Below, piece by piece: positions 9,028 to 17,499 of a stretch of DNA of 64,000 nt; the first letter of the stretch is position 1, and every line of letters begins with the position of its first letter. The notes beneath the pieces are model-generated. The model ran no database searches and was not told the origin of the DNA. It saw nothing but the letters and a program-made list of their open reading frames with translations. The translations under genes and the position numbers were made by a program. Source of the stretch: Streptomyces uncialis (GTDB lineage: Bacteria > Actinomycetota > Actinomycetes > Streptomycetales > Streptomycetaceae); contig NZ_LFBV01000004.1 in NCBI RefSeq assembly GCF_001905345.1, forward strand, positions 124,001 to 188,000. The letters are read 5' to 3'.

Positions 9028-9486
9028 TCAGACCGTACGGGCGGCCGTCAGCGCCTTCGCCAGAGCCTCCGGATCACGTGTGGAGACATACACGTACGGT
9101 GTCGGGTCCTCCGGGTCCGTGACCGGCACCCGCAGCGCCGTCGGGATGTAGCTCCGCAGCAGCATGTGCGCGCGCGGGTCCGCCCGATGGGAACGCCAGG
9201 CGCGGGCCTCCTCCGCGTCCAGCGGCTGCGGTTCCCCGAGCGCCGACAGCGGGATACGCGCGTCACCGATCACCAGCGACCCCGCCACGACCCTGATCCG
9301 GACCGAGCCGTACGAACCGGCCAGCAGCCCCACGGCCGCCGTACCGCCGACCAGACCGCCCAGCATCGGCAGGGTGCCGAGCGGCAGCAGGATCAGCGCC
9401 ATCGAGACCCCCGCCAGCACCGCGACCACCCACCACGAACGGGGCGTGGTGAGACGTTCTTCGTAAGGGGGTGCGGAAAGCTCCAT
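9028..9486 (-). CDS. DUF3093 membrane protein
   Basis: 152-residue protein with two adjacent hydrophobic segments near residues 18-60 (VVAVLAGVSMALILL... and LVGGTAAVGLLAGSY). A soluble domain follows, ending YVYVSTRDPEALAKALTAAR, which fits DUF3093. ATG at 9486. It is divergent from the thioesterase gene and matches the mycobacterial Rv2698 position. Function unknown; inner-membrane location is inferred. Confidence 0.85.
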   Translation of the reverse strand: MELSAPPYEERLTTPRSWWVVAVLAGVSMALILLPLGTLPMLGGLVGGTAAVGLLAGSYGSVRIRVVAGSLVIGDARIPLSALGEPQPLDAEEARAWRSHRADPRAHMLLRSYIPTALRVPVTDPEDPTPYVYVSTRDPEALAKALTAARTV

Positions 9487-9576
9487 GCACGCAAGCTTGG
9501 CACGCTGCGCGGGGCCCGCCAGGAGCGGGGCCCGCCCGTCCGGGGACGGCCGCGCGGACGGGTAAGGTCTGCGCCT

Positions 9577-10161
9577 GTGAGTGGTACTTCTACGGTCCTG
9601 ACGCCCCCGGCGGACGCCACGGCGCCGGTGCGGCATCCCGACGCCCCCGCGCCCGGCGAACTCCTCGGCTCCCACTACGACCAGTGCTTCGGCTGCGGCG
9701 GGGAGCAACCCCACGGACTGCACCTCGCGACCCGTGCCCGCGACGGTGTCCGGGTCACGGCCGAGTTCACCGTACGGCCCGCCCACCAGGGCGCCCCCGG
9801 GCTCGCGCACGGCGGGGTCCTCGCCACCGCGCTCGACGAGACCCTCGGCTCGCTGAGCTGGCTGCTGCGGGTCATCGCCGTCACCGGCCGGCTGGAGACC
9901 GACTACGTCCTGCCCGTGCCGGTCGACACCGTCCTGCACCTCGACGCCGAGGCCACCGCCGTGGCCGGCCGGAAGATCTACTGCCGCGCCACCGGCCGGA
10001 TCGGCGGTCCCGACGGCCCCGTCGCCGTACGCGCCGAGGCCCTCTTCATCGAGGTCAAGGTCGACCACTTCATCGACAACGGCCGCCCGGAGGAGATCCG
10101 GGCCGCCATGAACGATCCCGACAGCGTCCGGCGCGTGCGCGCCTTCGAGGTGAACCCATGA
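9577..10161 (+). CDS. PaaI-type hotdog-fold thioesterase
   Basis: Hotdog-fold acyl-CoA thioesterase-like protein, 194 residues. Family marks are a Cys-rich CFGCGGEQPHGLHL segment and the substrate-site LAHGGVLATALDE (about residues 83-95), followed by TDYVLPVPVDT. GTG at 9577 is the best start; the open frame upstream is not preceded by a ribosome site. Its stop overlaps the dut start (ATGA). Substrate unknown. Confidence 0.86.
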   Translation: MSGTSTVLTPPADATAPVRHPDAPAPGELLGSHYDQCFGCGGEQPHGLHLATRARDGVRVTAEFTVRPAHQGAPGLAHGGVLATALDETLGSLSWLLRVIAVTGRLETDYVLPVPVDTVLHLDAEATAVAGRKIYCRATGRIGGPDGPVAVRAEALFIEVKVDHFIDNGRPEEIRAAMNDPDSVRRVRAFEVNP

Positions 10162-10700
10162 TCGGCACCGAGGGTGTGACGCGCCCCGAACTCCCTGTGA
10201 TGCTGCGGCGCATCGACCCCGACGTACCCCTCCCGTCGTACGCGCGGCCCGGTGACGCCGGGGCCGATCTGCGGACCACCGAGGCATGCGAACTCGCCCC
10301 CGGTGAACGGGCCGTGCTGCCGACCGGGGTGGCCATCGCCCTGCCCGAGGGGTACGCCGCCTTCGTGCACCCGCGCTCCGGACTGGCCGCCCGCTGCGGT
10401 GTCGCCCTGGTGAATGCCCCAGGGACGGTTGATGCCGGGTACCGTGGGGAGATCAAGGTGATCGTGGTGAATCTCGACCCGCGCGAGAATGTGCGGTTCG
10501 AACGATTCGACCGGATCGCTCAACTGGTTGTCCAGCAGATCGAGAGGGTCCGCTTCCAAGAGGTCGCGGAGCTTCCCGCTTCGGCACGGGCCGAGGGGGG
10601 CTTCGGCTCCACCGGGGGCCACGCCTCGGTGGGCGGCGCAGGCGGGCCCGTGGGTGGGAATCAATACGCATCGGTCGGAACCGACCGGGAAGGACATTGA
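10158..10700 (+). CDS. dut: dUTP diphosphatase
   Basis: Hydrolyses dUTP to dUMP and PPi, keeping uracil out of DNA and supplying dTMP synthesis. It is 180 residues and homotrimeric in the family. All five dUTPase motifs are visible in order: PGDAGADL, PRSGLA, GTVDAGYRGEI, RIAQLVV and the mobile C-terminal AEGGFGSTG. A Gly-rich tail of about 30 residues follows motif 5. ATG overlaps the thioesterase stop and the DUF3710 gene begins one base after the dut stop, so this is a tight operon. Confidence 0.97.
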   Translation: MIGTEGVTRPELPVMLRRIDPDVPLPSYARPGDAGADLRTTEACELAPGERAVLPTGVAIALPEGYAAFVHPRSGLAARCGVALVNAPGTVDAGYRGEIKVIVVNLDPRENVRFERFDRIAQLVVQQIERVRFQEVAELPASARAEGGFGSTGGHASVGGAGGPVGGNQYASVGTDREGH

Positions 10701-10701
10701 C

Positions 10702-11469
10702 GTGTTCGGACGTCGCAAGAAGATGAGCTCCGCCGAGGACGCGGCGGACGCGGCGGACGCGGCGGGCGAGGCCGAGCAGGTCGTCGACGCCGACGCGGCG
10801 GACGAGGCGGAGCGCGTACGGCTGGAGCCGGAGCCGCGCCCCGACGGACCTTGGGACAGCACCGAGGTCGGCGAGCCCGGCGAGGGCCGGGTCGACCTGG
10901 GCGGGCTCTTCGTGCCCGGGGTCGAGGGCATGGAGCTGCGGGTCGAGGTCGCCGGTGACGCGATCGTCGCCGCCACCGTCGTGCTCAAGGACAGCGCCAT
11001 CCAGCTCCAGGGCTTCGCCGCCCCCAAGCGTGAGGGCATCTGGGGCGAGGTACGCGAGGAGATCGCCTCCGGGATCACCCAGCAGGGTGGCGTGATCGAC
11101 GAGGTCGAGGGGCCGCTCGGCTGGGAGCTGCGGGCCCAGGTGCCCGTACAGCTGCCCGACGGCACCGGCGGCTTCCAGGTCGTCCGCTTCGTCGGTATCG
11201 ACGGGCCGCGCTGGTTCCTGCGGGGAGTCATCTCCGGTCAGGGCGCCGTGCAGCCGCAGGCCGCGGGCCTGCTGGAGCAGATCTTCCGGGACACCGTGGT
11301 GGTGCGCGGTGACGGCCCGATGGCGCCCCGTGACCCGATCGTCCTCCAGCTGCCCAACAACGCGCAGATGGTGCCCGAAGGGGTGCAGCAGGAGGACCAG
11401 GCCAACAGCCGGTTCTCCGGCGGAATGGGACAGCTGGCCCGGGGCCCGGAGATCACCGAGATCCGCTAG
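10702..11469 (+). CDS. DUF3710 family protein
   Basis: 255-residue acidic soluble protein of the actinobacterial DUF3710 family. A low-complexity Ala/Asp/Glu-rich N-terminus (about 1-55) precedes a conserved core containing GPRWFLRGVISGQGA and VVRGDGPMAPRDPIVLQLP. GTG at 10702 follows GGAAGGAC. It is always found beside dut in this order (Rv2696c in mycobacteria). Function unknown. Confidence 0.9.
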   Translation: MFGRRKKMSSAEDAADAADAAGEAEQVVDADAADEAERVRLEPEPRPDGPWDSTEVGEPGEGRVDLGGLFVPGVEGMELRVEVAGDAIVAATVVLKDSAIQLQGFAAPKREGIWGEVREEIASGITQQGGVIDEVEGPLGWELRAQVPVQLPDGTGGFQVVRFVGIDGPRWFLRGVISGQGAVQPQAAGLLEQIFRDTVVVRGDGPMAPRDPIVLQLPNNAQMVPEGVQQEDQANSRFSGGMGQLARGPEITEIR

Positions 11470-11485
11470 ACCCCTGACATCGGGC

Positions 11486-11529
11486 CTGTGCCCCGCCGGA
11501 AGCCGCTGCGCTCCTTCGGCGGGGCACAG
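11486..11529 (+). terminator. Hairpin terminator after the dut operon
   Basis: Perfect 13-bp stem CTGTGCCCCGCCG / CGGCGGGGCACAG with an 18-base loop, starting 17 bp past the DUF3710 stop. Confidence 0.8.
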
Positions 11530-11733
11530 CTCTGTCCGGGGGCGGGCCCGGGCCCGGTGCGGGGCGCCCCCGCTCGTGCGCCTGGTCCGCGGGCCCGGCC
11601 GTGCACGTTCCCGCACGGGTTCCGTGGGCGCCGCACGACGGTGCGACCTCCGGTCCGCCGACCGCCGGGGCTCGCGTCACGGGGTGGGCGGGGGATACTG
11701 TCGGCTGATCGAACGCGGGTCCGGGGAGGGGCT

Positions 11734-12474
11734 GTGGTGCAGGGAGTCGGTGGGCTCAGCGGTACGGCGGTGGCCCCGGGCGGGCCGGACACCGGCGGCC
11801 CCATGCTGCGGGTGGACAACCTGCACCGTTCGTACGGCACCGGAGCGGCCGCCGTCCACGCGCTGCGCGGGGTGTCCTTCAGCGTGCCGCGCGGTGAGCT
11901 GGTCGCGCTCAAGGGCCGTTCCGGATCGGGGAAGACCACCCTGCTCAACCTGGTCGGCGGTCTCGACACCCCCGACCAGGGCTCCGTCCGGGTCGACGGC
12001 CACGACCTCGCGGAGCTCGGTGAGAACGAGCTCCTGGAGCTGCGCCGCGACCGGGTCGGATTCATCTTCCAGTCCTTCGGGCTGATCCCGATCCTCAGCG
12101 CCGCCGAGAACGTCGGGGTACCGCTGCGGCTGCGCAAGGCCGACCCCAAGGAGCGCGACGAACGCGTCTCCCTGCTGCTCTCGCTCGTCGGGCTCGCCGA
12201 CCACGCTCTCCAGCGGCCCGGGGAGCTCTCCGGCGGACAGCGCCAGCGCGTCGCCATCGCCCGCGCGCTCGCCAACCAGCCGTCCCTGATCATCGCGGAC
12301 GAGCCCACCGGCCAGCTCGACGCCGAGACCGGGCACGCCGTCATGGAACTGCTGCGCGCGGTCGTCCGCAGCGAGGGCGTCACCGCCCTGGTGGCCACCC
12401 ATGACACGGCCCTCCTCGACCTCGCGGACCGGGTCCTGGAGCTCAGCGACGGGGAGATCACCGAGGCCGTCTGA
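11734..12474 (+). CDS. ABC transporter ATP-binding protein (MacB/LolD-like)
   Basis: Single ATPase subunit of 246 residues. It has Walker A GRSGSGKTTLL, Q-loop FIFQSF, signature LSGGQRQRVAIARAL, Walker B LIIADEPTGQLD and H-loop VATHD. The spacing and TGQLD resemble the MacB/LolD (lipoprotein or efflux) class. GTG at 11734 follows GGGGAGGG; an internal ATG at 11803 would remove 23 residues. No permease gene adjoins, so it is an orphan ATPase whose partner lies elsewhere. Confidence 0.88.
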   Translation: MVQGVGGLSGTAVAPGGPDTGGPMLRVDNLHRSYGTGAAAVHALRGVSFSVPRGELVALKGRSGSGKTTLLNLVGGLDTPDQGSVRVDGHDLAELGENELLELRRDRVGFIFQSFGLIPILSAAENVGVPLRLRKADPKERDERVSLLLSLVGLADHALQRPGELSGGQRQRVAIARALANQPSLIIADEPTGQLDAETGHAVMELLRAVVRSEGVTALVATHDTALLDLADRVLELSDGEITEAV

Positions 12475-12575
12475 CCGGCCCGGTACGTCCCCCTGCCCCT
12501 GCGTGACCAGCACCTCCTCTCTCCGTGCACACCCGTATCAGGGTTGCGTCAAGGACCCCACCCGATCGATCACAC

Positions 12576-12591
12576 GTCCGATTTGTCGGAC
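12576..12591. promoter_or_regulatory. Inverted repeat GTCCGA-TTTG-TCGGAC upstream of kdpD
   Basis: Six-bp perfect arms around TTTG, 66 bp upstream of kdpD, with the shared motif GATCGATCACA just upstream (12564-12574). It is a candidate operator for KdpE or another regulator. Confidence 0.42.
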
Positions 12592-12657
12592 TTCATGGCT
12601 GTACCGTCGGAGCGCGGCCGACGCCGTGTGCGGTCATGAGTGGAAGACAATGGGGCC

Positions 12658-15201
12658 ATGGGACGCGGCAAGCTTCGGATCTATCTCGGTGCGGCGCCGG
12701 GTGTGGGCAAGACGTACGCGATGTTGTCGGAGGCGCATCGTCGGGTGGAGCGGGGTACGGACTGTGTGGTGGGTTTTGTGGAGCATCACGGGCGTCCGCG
12801 TACGGAGGTGATGCTGCACGGCCTGGAGCAGGTGGGGCGTCGGGAGCTGGTGTATCGGGGTGCGGTGTTCACGGAGATGGATGTGGACGCGGTGCTGGCG
12901 CGGGGTCCTGCGGTGGTGCTGGTGGACGAGTTGGCGCATTCGAATGTGCCGGGTTCGCGGAACGGCAAGCGGTGGCAGGACGTGGCGGAGTTGCTGGCCG
13001 CGGGTATTGATGTGGTGTCGACGGTGAACATCCAGCATCTGGAGTCGTTGGGTGATGTGGTGGAGTCGATCACGGGGGTGCGGCAGCGGGAGACGGTGCC
13101 TGATGAGGTGGTGCGGCGGGCGGATCAGATCGAGTTGGTGGACATGTCGCCGCAGGCGTTGCGGCGTCGGATGGCGCACGGGAACATCTACAAGTCGGAC
13201 AAGGTCGACGCGGCGTTGTCGAACTATTTCCGGCCGGGGAACCTGACGGCGCTGCGTGAGCTGGCGCTGCTGTGGGTCGCCGACCGGGTCGACGAATACC
13301 TCCAGGCATACCGGGGCGAGCACAACATCCGCACCACCTGGCAGGCGCGCGAGCGGATCGTCGTCGGTATCACCGGCGGTCCGGAGGGCCGGACGTTGAT
13401 ACGGCGTGCCGCGCGGCTCGCGGAGAAGGGCGCGGGCGGAGAGGTGCTCGCCGTCTACATCTCCCGCAGCGACGGCCTCACCGCTGCCTCCCCGAAGGAA
13501 CTCGCCGTCCAGCGCACCCTCGTGGAGGACATGGGCGGCACCTTCCACCACGTCATAGGGGACGACATCCCCTCCGCGCTGCTGGAGTTCGCGCGCGGGG
13601 TCAACGCCACCCAGATCGTGCTCGGGTCCTCCCGCCGCAAGGCGTGGCAGTACGTGTTCGGCCCCGGGGTCGGTGCGACCGTCGCCCGGGAGTCCGGACC
13701 CGACCTCGACGTGCACATCGTCACCCATGAGGAAGCCGCGAAGGGCCGCGGACTGCCCGTCGCCCGGGGCGCCCGGCTCGGCCGCCCGCGGATCATCTGG
13801 GGCTGGCTCGTCGGGGTCGCCGGGCCGGTCGTCCTCGCGCTGACGCTGTCCAATGTCGACGCCGACCTCGGTCTCGCCAACGACATGCTGCTGTTCCTGT
13901 CGCTGACGGTCGCCGCCGCCCTGCTCGGCGGACTCCTCCCGGCACTGGCGTCCGCCGCCTTCGGGTCCTTCCTGCTCAACTGGTTCTTCACCCCGCCGCT
14001 GCACCGCGTCACCATCGCCGACCCCAAGAACATCGTCGCCATCGTGATCTTCGTCGGGGTCGCGGTGGCGGTGGCGTCGGTGGTGGATCTCGCGGCGCGG
14101 CGCACCCATCAGGCGGCCCGGCTGCGCGCCGAGTCGGAGATCCTGTCCTTCCTCGCGGGCAGTGTGCTGCGCGGCGAGACCACCCTCGACGCACTGCTGG
14201 AGCGGGTCCGCGAGACGTTCGCGATGGAGTCGGTGGCCCTGCTGGAACGTGCCGGGGACGGTGAGCCGTGGACCTGCGCGGGCAGCGTCGGCCCCGCCCC
14301 GGTGGAACGGCCCGAGGACGCCGACGTCGACATGCCCGTCGGCGACCATATGGCGCTCGCGCTCTCCGGACGGGTGCTGCCCGCCGAGGACCGCCGGGTC
14401 CTCGCCGCGTTCGCCGCCCAGGCGGCCGTGGTCCTCGACCGCCAGCGCCTCCAGCAGGAGGCCGAACGCGCCCGCACCCTCGCGGAGGGCAACCGCATCC
14501 GCACCGCGCTGCTCGCCGCCGTCAGCCACGATCTGCGCACCCCGCTCGCCGCGATCAAGGCCGCCGTGTCCTCCCTCCGGTCCGACGACGTGGCCTGGTC
14601 CGACGACGACGAGGCCGAGCTGCTGGCCGCGATCGAGGAGGGCGCCGACCGGCTCGACAACCTTGTCGGCAACCTGCTCGACATGTCCCGCCTCCAGACC
14701 GGCACCGTCCAGCCGCTGATCCGCGAGATCGACCTGGACGAAGTGGTGCCGATGGCTCTCGGCGGAGTCCCCGAGGACAGCGTCGGCCTGGACATCCCGG
14801 AGAGCCTGCCGATGGTCCGCGTCGATCCGGGGCTGCTGGAGCGCGCCGTCGCCAACATCGTCGAGAACGCCGTCAAATACAGCCCCGAGGGCCAGCGGGT
14901 CCTCGTGGCCGCGAGCACGCTCGGCGACCGGGTCGAACTGCGCGTGGTCGACCGGGGCCCCGGCGTCCCCGACGACGCCAAGGACCGTATCTTCGAGCCC
15001 TTCCAGCGCTATGGTGACGCCCCGCGCGGTGCCGGCGTCGGACTCGGGCTCGCCGTCGCCCGTGGCTTCGCCGAGGCCATGAGCGGCACCCTCGCCGCCG
15101 AGGACACCCCCGGCGGCGGCCTCACCATGGTCCTCACGCTCACCGCGGCGGCCGGCCGCGCCCGCCCGCGCGCCGAACTGTCCGCCCAGGTCACCTCATG
15201 A
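12658..15201 (+). CDS. kdpD: KdpD-type osmosensitive K+ sensor histidine kinase
   Basis: Full-length KdpD, 847 residues. The N-terminal KdpD ATP-binding domain has Walker A-like GAAPGVGKTYAM at 11-22 and VDELAHSNVPGSRNGKRWQD. A USP-like domain (about 230-350), four membrane segments (about 381-480), a GAF-like region, HisKA with His624 (AVSHDLRTP) and HATPase follow. It senses K+/turgor and phosphorylates KdpE. ATG at 12658 is chosen; GTG at 12640 would add six residues. No kdpFABC genes are present. Codons end mostly in G until about 13260 and in C afterwards, a sharp internal switch. Confidence 0.94.
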   Translation: MGRGKLRIYLGAAPGVGKTYAMLSEAHRRVERGTDCVVGFVEHHGRPRTEVMLHGLEQVGRRELVYRGAVFTEMDVDAVLARGPAVVLVDELAHSNVPGSRNGKRWQDVAELLAAGIDVVSTVNIQHLESLGDVVESITGVRQRETVPDEVVRRADQIELVDMSPQALRRRMAHGNIYKSDKVDAALSNYFRPGNLTALRELALLWVADRVDEYLQAYRGEHNIRTTWQARERIVVGITGGPEGRTLIRRAARLAEKGAGGEVLAVYISRSDGLTAASPKELAVQRTLVEDMGGTFHHVIGDDIPSALLEFARGVNATQIVLGSSRRKAWQYVFGPGVGATVARESGPDLDVHIVTHEEAAKGRGLPVARGARLGRPRIIWGWLVGVAGPVVLALTLSNVDADLGLANDMLLFLSLTVAAALLGGLLPALASAAFGSFLLNWFFTPPLHRVTIADPKNIVAIVIFVGVAVAVASVVDLAARRTHQAARLRAESEILSFLAGSVLRGETTLDALLERVRETFAMESVALLERAGDGEPWTCAGSVGPAPVERPEDADVDMPVGDHMALALSGRVLPAEDRRVLAAFAAQAAVVLDRQRLQQEAERARTLAEGNRIRTALLAAVSHDLRTPLAAIKAAVSSLRSDDVAWSDDDEAELLAAIEEGADRLDNLVGNLLDMSRLQTGTVQPLIREIDLDEVVPMALGGVPEDSVGLDIPESLPMVRVDPGLLERAVANIVENAVKYSPEGQRVLVAASTLGDRVELRVVDRGPGVPDDAKDRIFEPFQRYGDAPRGAGVGLGLAVARGFAEAMSGTLAAEDTPGGGLTMVLTLTAAAGRARPRAELSAQVTS

Positions 15202-15263
15202 CCGCGTACTCCTGCCGGACCGGGGACGTCCCGGGCCCCGGACAACCAGAAAGGCAGGCGCCC

Positions 15264-15947
15264 ATGACCCGGGTGCTCGTGGTCGACGACGAACCCCAGA
15301 TCGTCCGCGCGCTCGTGATCAACCTCAAGGCACGGAAGTACGAGGTGGACGCCGCCCCCGACGGGGCCACCGCGCTCCAGCTCGCCGCCGCCCGCCATCC
15401 CGATGTCGTGGTGCTCGATCTCGGGCTGCCGGACATGGACGGCGTCGAGGTGATCAAGGGCCTGCGGGGCTGGACCCGCGTCCCCATCCTGGTGCTGTCC
15501 GCGCGCCACAGCTCCGACGAGAAGGTCGAGGCGCTCGACGCGGGCGCCGACGACTACGTCACCAAACCGTTCGGCATGGACGAGCTGCTGGCACGGCTGC
15601 GGGCCGCCGTGCGACGGGCCGAGCCGACGGGCGGCGGTGAGGACGACGTGATCGTCGACACCGCCGACTTCACCGTCGACCTCGCCGCCAAGAAGGTCAA
15701 CCGCGGCGGCCGTGACGTACGGCTCACGCCCACCGAATGGCATCTGCTGGAGGTGCTGGTCCGCAATACGGGGCGGCTCGTCAGCCAGAAGCAGCTGCTC
15801 CAGGAGGTGTGGGGGCCGTCCTACGGCACCGAGACCAACTATCTGCGGGTCTACATGGCCCAGCTGCGGCGGAAGCTGGAGTCCGACCCCTCGCACCCCC
15901 GGCACTTCATCACCGAGCCGGGCATGGGGTACCGCTTCGAACGGTGA
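15264..15947 (+). CDS. kdpE: KdpE-type response regulator
   Basis: OmpR-family regulator, 227 residues. Receiver Asp52 (VVVLDLGLPDMDG) and Lys101 (DDYVTKPFGMDE); the winged helix ends FITEPGMGYRFER. ATG at 15264 follows AAAGGCAGG. An in-frame ATG at 15198 overlapping the kdpD stop would add 22 Pro/Gly-rich residues and cannot be excluded. Partner of the adjacent KdpD; the usual target operon kdpFABC is not in the window. Confidence 0.93.
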   Translation: MTRVLVVDDEPQIVRALVINLKARKYEVDAAPDGATALQLAAARHPDVVVLDLGLPDMDGVEVIKGLRGWTRVPILVLSARHSSDEKVEALDAGADDYVTKPFGMDELLARLRAAVRRAEPTGGGEDDVIVDTADFTVDLAAKKVNRGGRDVRLTPTEWHLLEVLVRNTGRLVSQKQLLQEVWGPSYGTETNYLRVYMAQLRRKLESDPSHPRHFITEPGMGYRFER

Positions 15948-15996
15948 CGCCGCCACGGTGACCCCGCCGAGGTGACCCCGCCGAGGTGACCCCGCG
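15943..15996. repeat. 14-bp tandem repeat, about 3.9 copies, across the kdpE stop
   Basis: Unit GGTGACCCCGCCGA. There are two perfect copies (15957-15970, 15971-15984), a truncated third, and a degenerate first copy at 15943 that contains the kdpE TGA stop. Confidence 0.75.
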
Positions 15997-16156
15997 GTGA
16001 CGGCGCGTGTCATGGTGACCTCGCCGTATCCGCCTGCGCGATGCGGGTGGGTGTCCTCGGGGCGCCGGTGGCGGGCGGGACGGGCGCCGTGGCCGTCCGC
16101 GAGCACGGCGGTGCCTGGCCGGGCCGGGTACCGGCGCGCCCCGGTACCCTTCGGGT

Positions 16157-16564
16157 ATGAGCGCTGTCCCACGTTCCGAGAAGCCGACGGGCCGGTTCCG
16201 GCGCATGCTCGACCGGCTGGCCGACATATCGGCGTCCCAGGAGGACATCGAGTCGGAGGAGCTGCGCGAGGACACCGAGACGGCCGGGTGCGTCCGGATC
16301 GGCGACTGCCGCGACCGCGAGGTCGTCACCGTTACTGGTACCTTGCGCACGGTCACTCTGCGCCCCCGGGCGGGAGTACCCGCCCTGGAGGCGGAGCTGT
16401 TCGACGGTTCGGCCGCGCTCGACGTGGTGTGGCTCGGCCGGCGCTCCATCGTCGGGATCGAACCGGGCCGCAAACTGATCGCGTCCGGCCGGATCGCGAT
16501 GAGCCACGGCCGCCGGGTGCTGTTCAACCCCAAGTACGAACTCCGACCCCTTGGACGGGAGTAG
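16157..16564 (+). CDS. OB-fold nucleic-acid-binding protein
   Basis: 135-residue protein with an OB-fold-like core (VVTVTGTLRTVTLRP, LEAELFDGSAALDVVWLGRR, GRKLIASGRIAMSHGRRVLFNPKYEL). It matches actinobacterial proteins beside the DUF3159 gene (Rv2694c). ATG at 16157. The next gene begins three bases after the stop. Ligand unknown; the Trp/Arg-rich strand suits nucleic acid. Confidence 0.85.
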   Translation: MSAVPRSEKPTGRFRRMLDRLADISASQEDIESEELREDTETAGCVRIGDCRDREVVTVTGTLRTVTLRPRAGVPALEAELFDGSAALDVVWLGRRSIVGIEPGRKLIASGRIAMSHGRRVLFNPKYELRPLGRE

Positions 16565-16567
16565 CCG

Positions 16568-17362
16568 GTGACGTCCCTCGACAAGCCGACCGACCACCGG
16601 AACGCAGACCCGGACGGCACCGGTCCCACGGCCGGGGACGGCGCCACGGGCGGTGACTCCAGAGCCGTGACCGAGGCGGCGCTCTTCGAAGCGTTCGGCG
16701 GGGTGCGCGGGATGGTCGAGACGGTCCTCCCCGGACTGCTCTTCGTCACCATCTACACGATCAACAAGGATCTGCACATCTCCGCGATCGCGGCGCTCGC
16801 CGTGTCGCTGCTGCTGGTCGTGGTGCGCATCGCCATGAAGGACACCGTCAAGCACGCCTTCAGCGGTGTCTTCGGGGTCGCCTTCGGTGTGGTCTTCGCG
16901 ATGATGACCGGCAACGCCAAGGACTTCTACCTCCCGGGCATGCTCTACACGCTGGGCCTCGGCCTCGCCTACATCATCACCACGCTCGCGGGCGTCCCCC
17001 TGATCGGACTGGTCCTCGGCCCGGTCTTCAAGGAGAACCTCTCCTGGCGCACCCGCAACCCCGGCCGCAAGAAGGCGTACGCCAAGGCCAGCTACGCGTG
17101 GGGCGCGATCCTGCTCGCCAAGTGCGCGATCCTCTTCCCGCTGTACCTGTGGGCCGACACCACCCAGCTCGGCTGGGTCCTCGTCGCGCTGAAGATCCCG
17201 CCGTTCCTGCTCGCGGTCTGGCTCACCTGGGTGTTCCTGGCCAAGGCCCCGCCGCCCATCGACGTCTTCGCGGAGCTGGAGGCGCAGGAGGAGCGCGAGA
17301 AGGCCGAGAAGGCGGCGCGTGCCGCCGCCCCGGCCGGGGACGACCCCGGCCACCGGACGTGA
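16568..17362 (+). CDS. DUF3159 integral membrane protein
   Basis: 264 residues with a polar N-terminus of about 40 residues, then five or six hydrophobic segments (VLPGLLFVTIYTI, AIAALAVSLLLVVVRIA, AFSGVFGVAFGVVFAMM, YTLGLGLAYIITTLAG, SYAWGAILLAKCAILF, VLVALKIPPFLLAVWL) and a charged helical tail. The family is DUF3159 (Rv2693c). GTG at 16568. Adjacent to the TrkA-type regulators in the same arrangement as mycobacteria, so a role linked to ion transport is possible but unproven. Confidence 0.88.
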   Translation: MTSLDKPTDHRNADPDGTGPTAGDGATGGDSRAVTEAALFEAFGGVRGMVETVLPGLLFVTIYTINKDLHISAIAALAVSLLLVVVRIAMKDTVKHAFSGVFGVAFGVVFAMMTGNAKDFYLPGMLYTLGLGLAYIITTLAGVPLIGLVLGPVFKENLSWRTRNPGRKKAYAKASYAWGAILLAKCAILFPLYLWADTTQLGWVLVALKIPPFLLAVWLTWVFLAKAPPPIDVFAELEAQEEREKAEKAARAAAPAGDDPGHRT

Positions 17363-17437
17363 CCCCGGTGGTGCGCACGGCCCGTGCGTGACGTAAGCGC
17401 GACAGTCCGCGCGTGACGTAGGTGCCTGAGAGCGTGA

Positions 17438-17475
17438 GAGAGGGGGCGCCCGGAGTGATCCGGGCGCCCCCTCTC
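17438..17475. terminator. Bidirectional hairpin terminator
   Basis: Perfect 16-bp stem GAGAGGGGGCGCCCGG / CCGGGCGCCCCCTCTC with loop AGTGAT, between the convergent DUF3159 and ceoC genes. Confidence 0.85.
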
Positions 17476-17499
17476 GTCGTTCCTCCGGGGCGCGGTACC

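Noticed and set aside
12634..14529. Long minus-strand open frame opposite kdpD
   Set aside because: Composition is an antisense shadow (His/Arg-rich, no domain), and the plus-strand KdpD is complete with all motifs.
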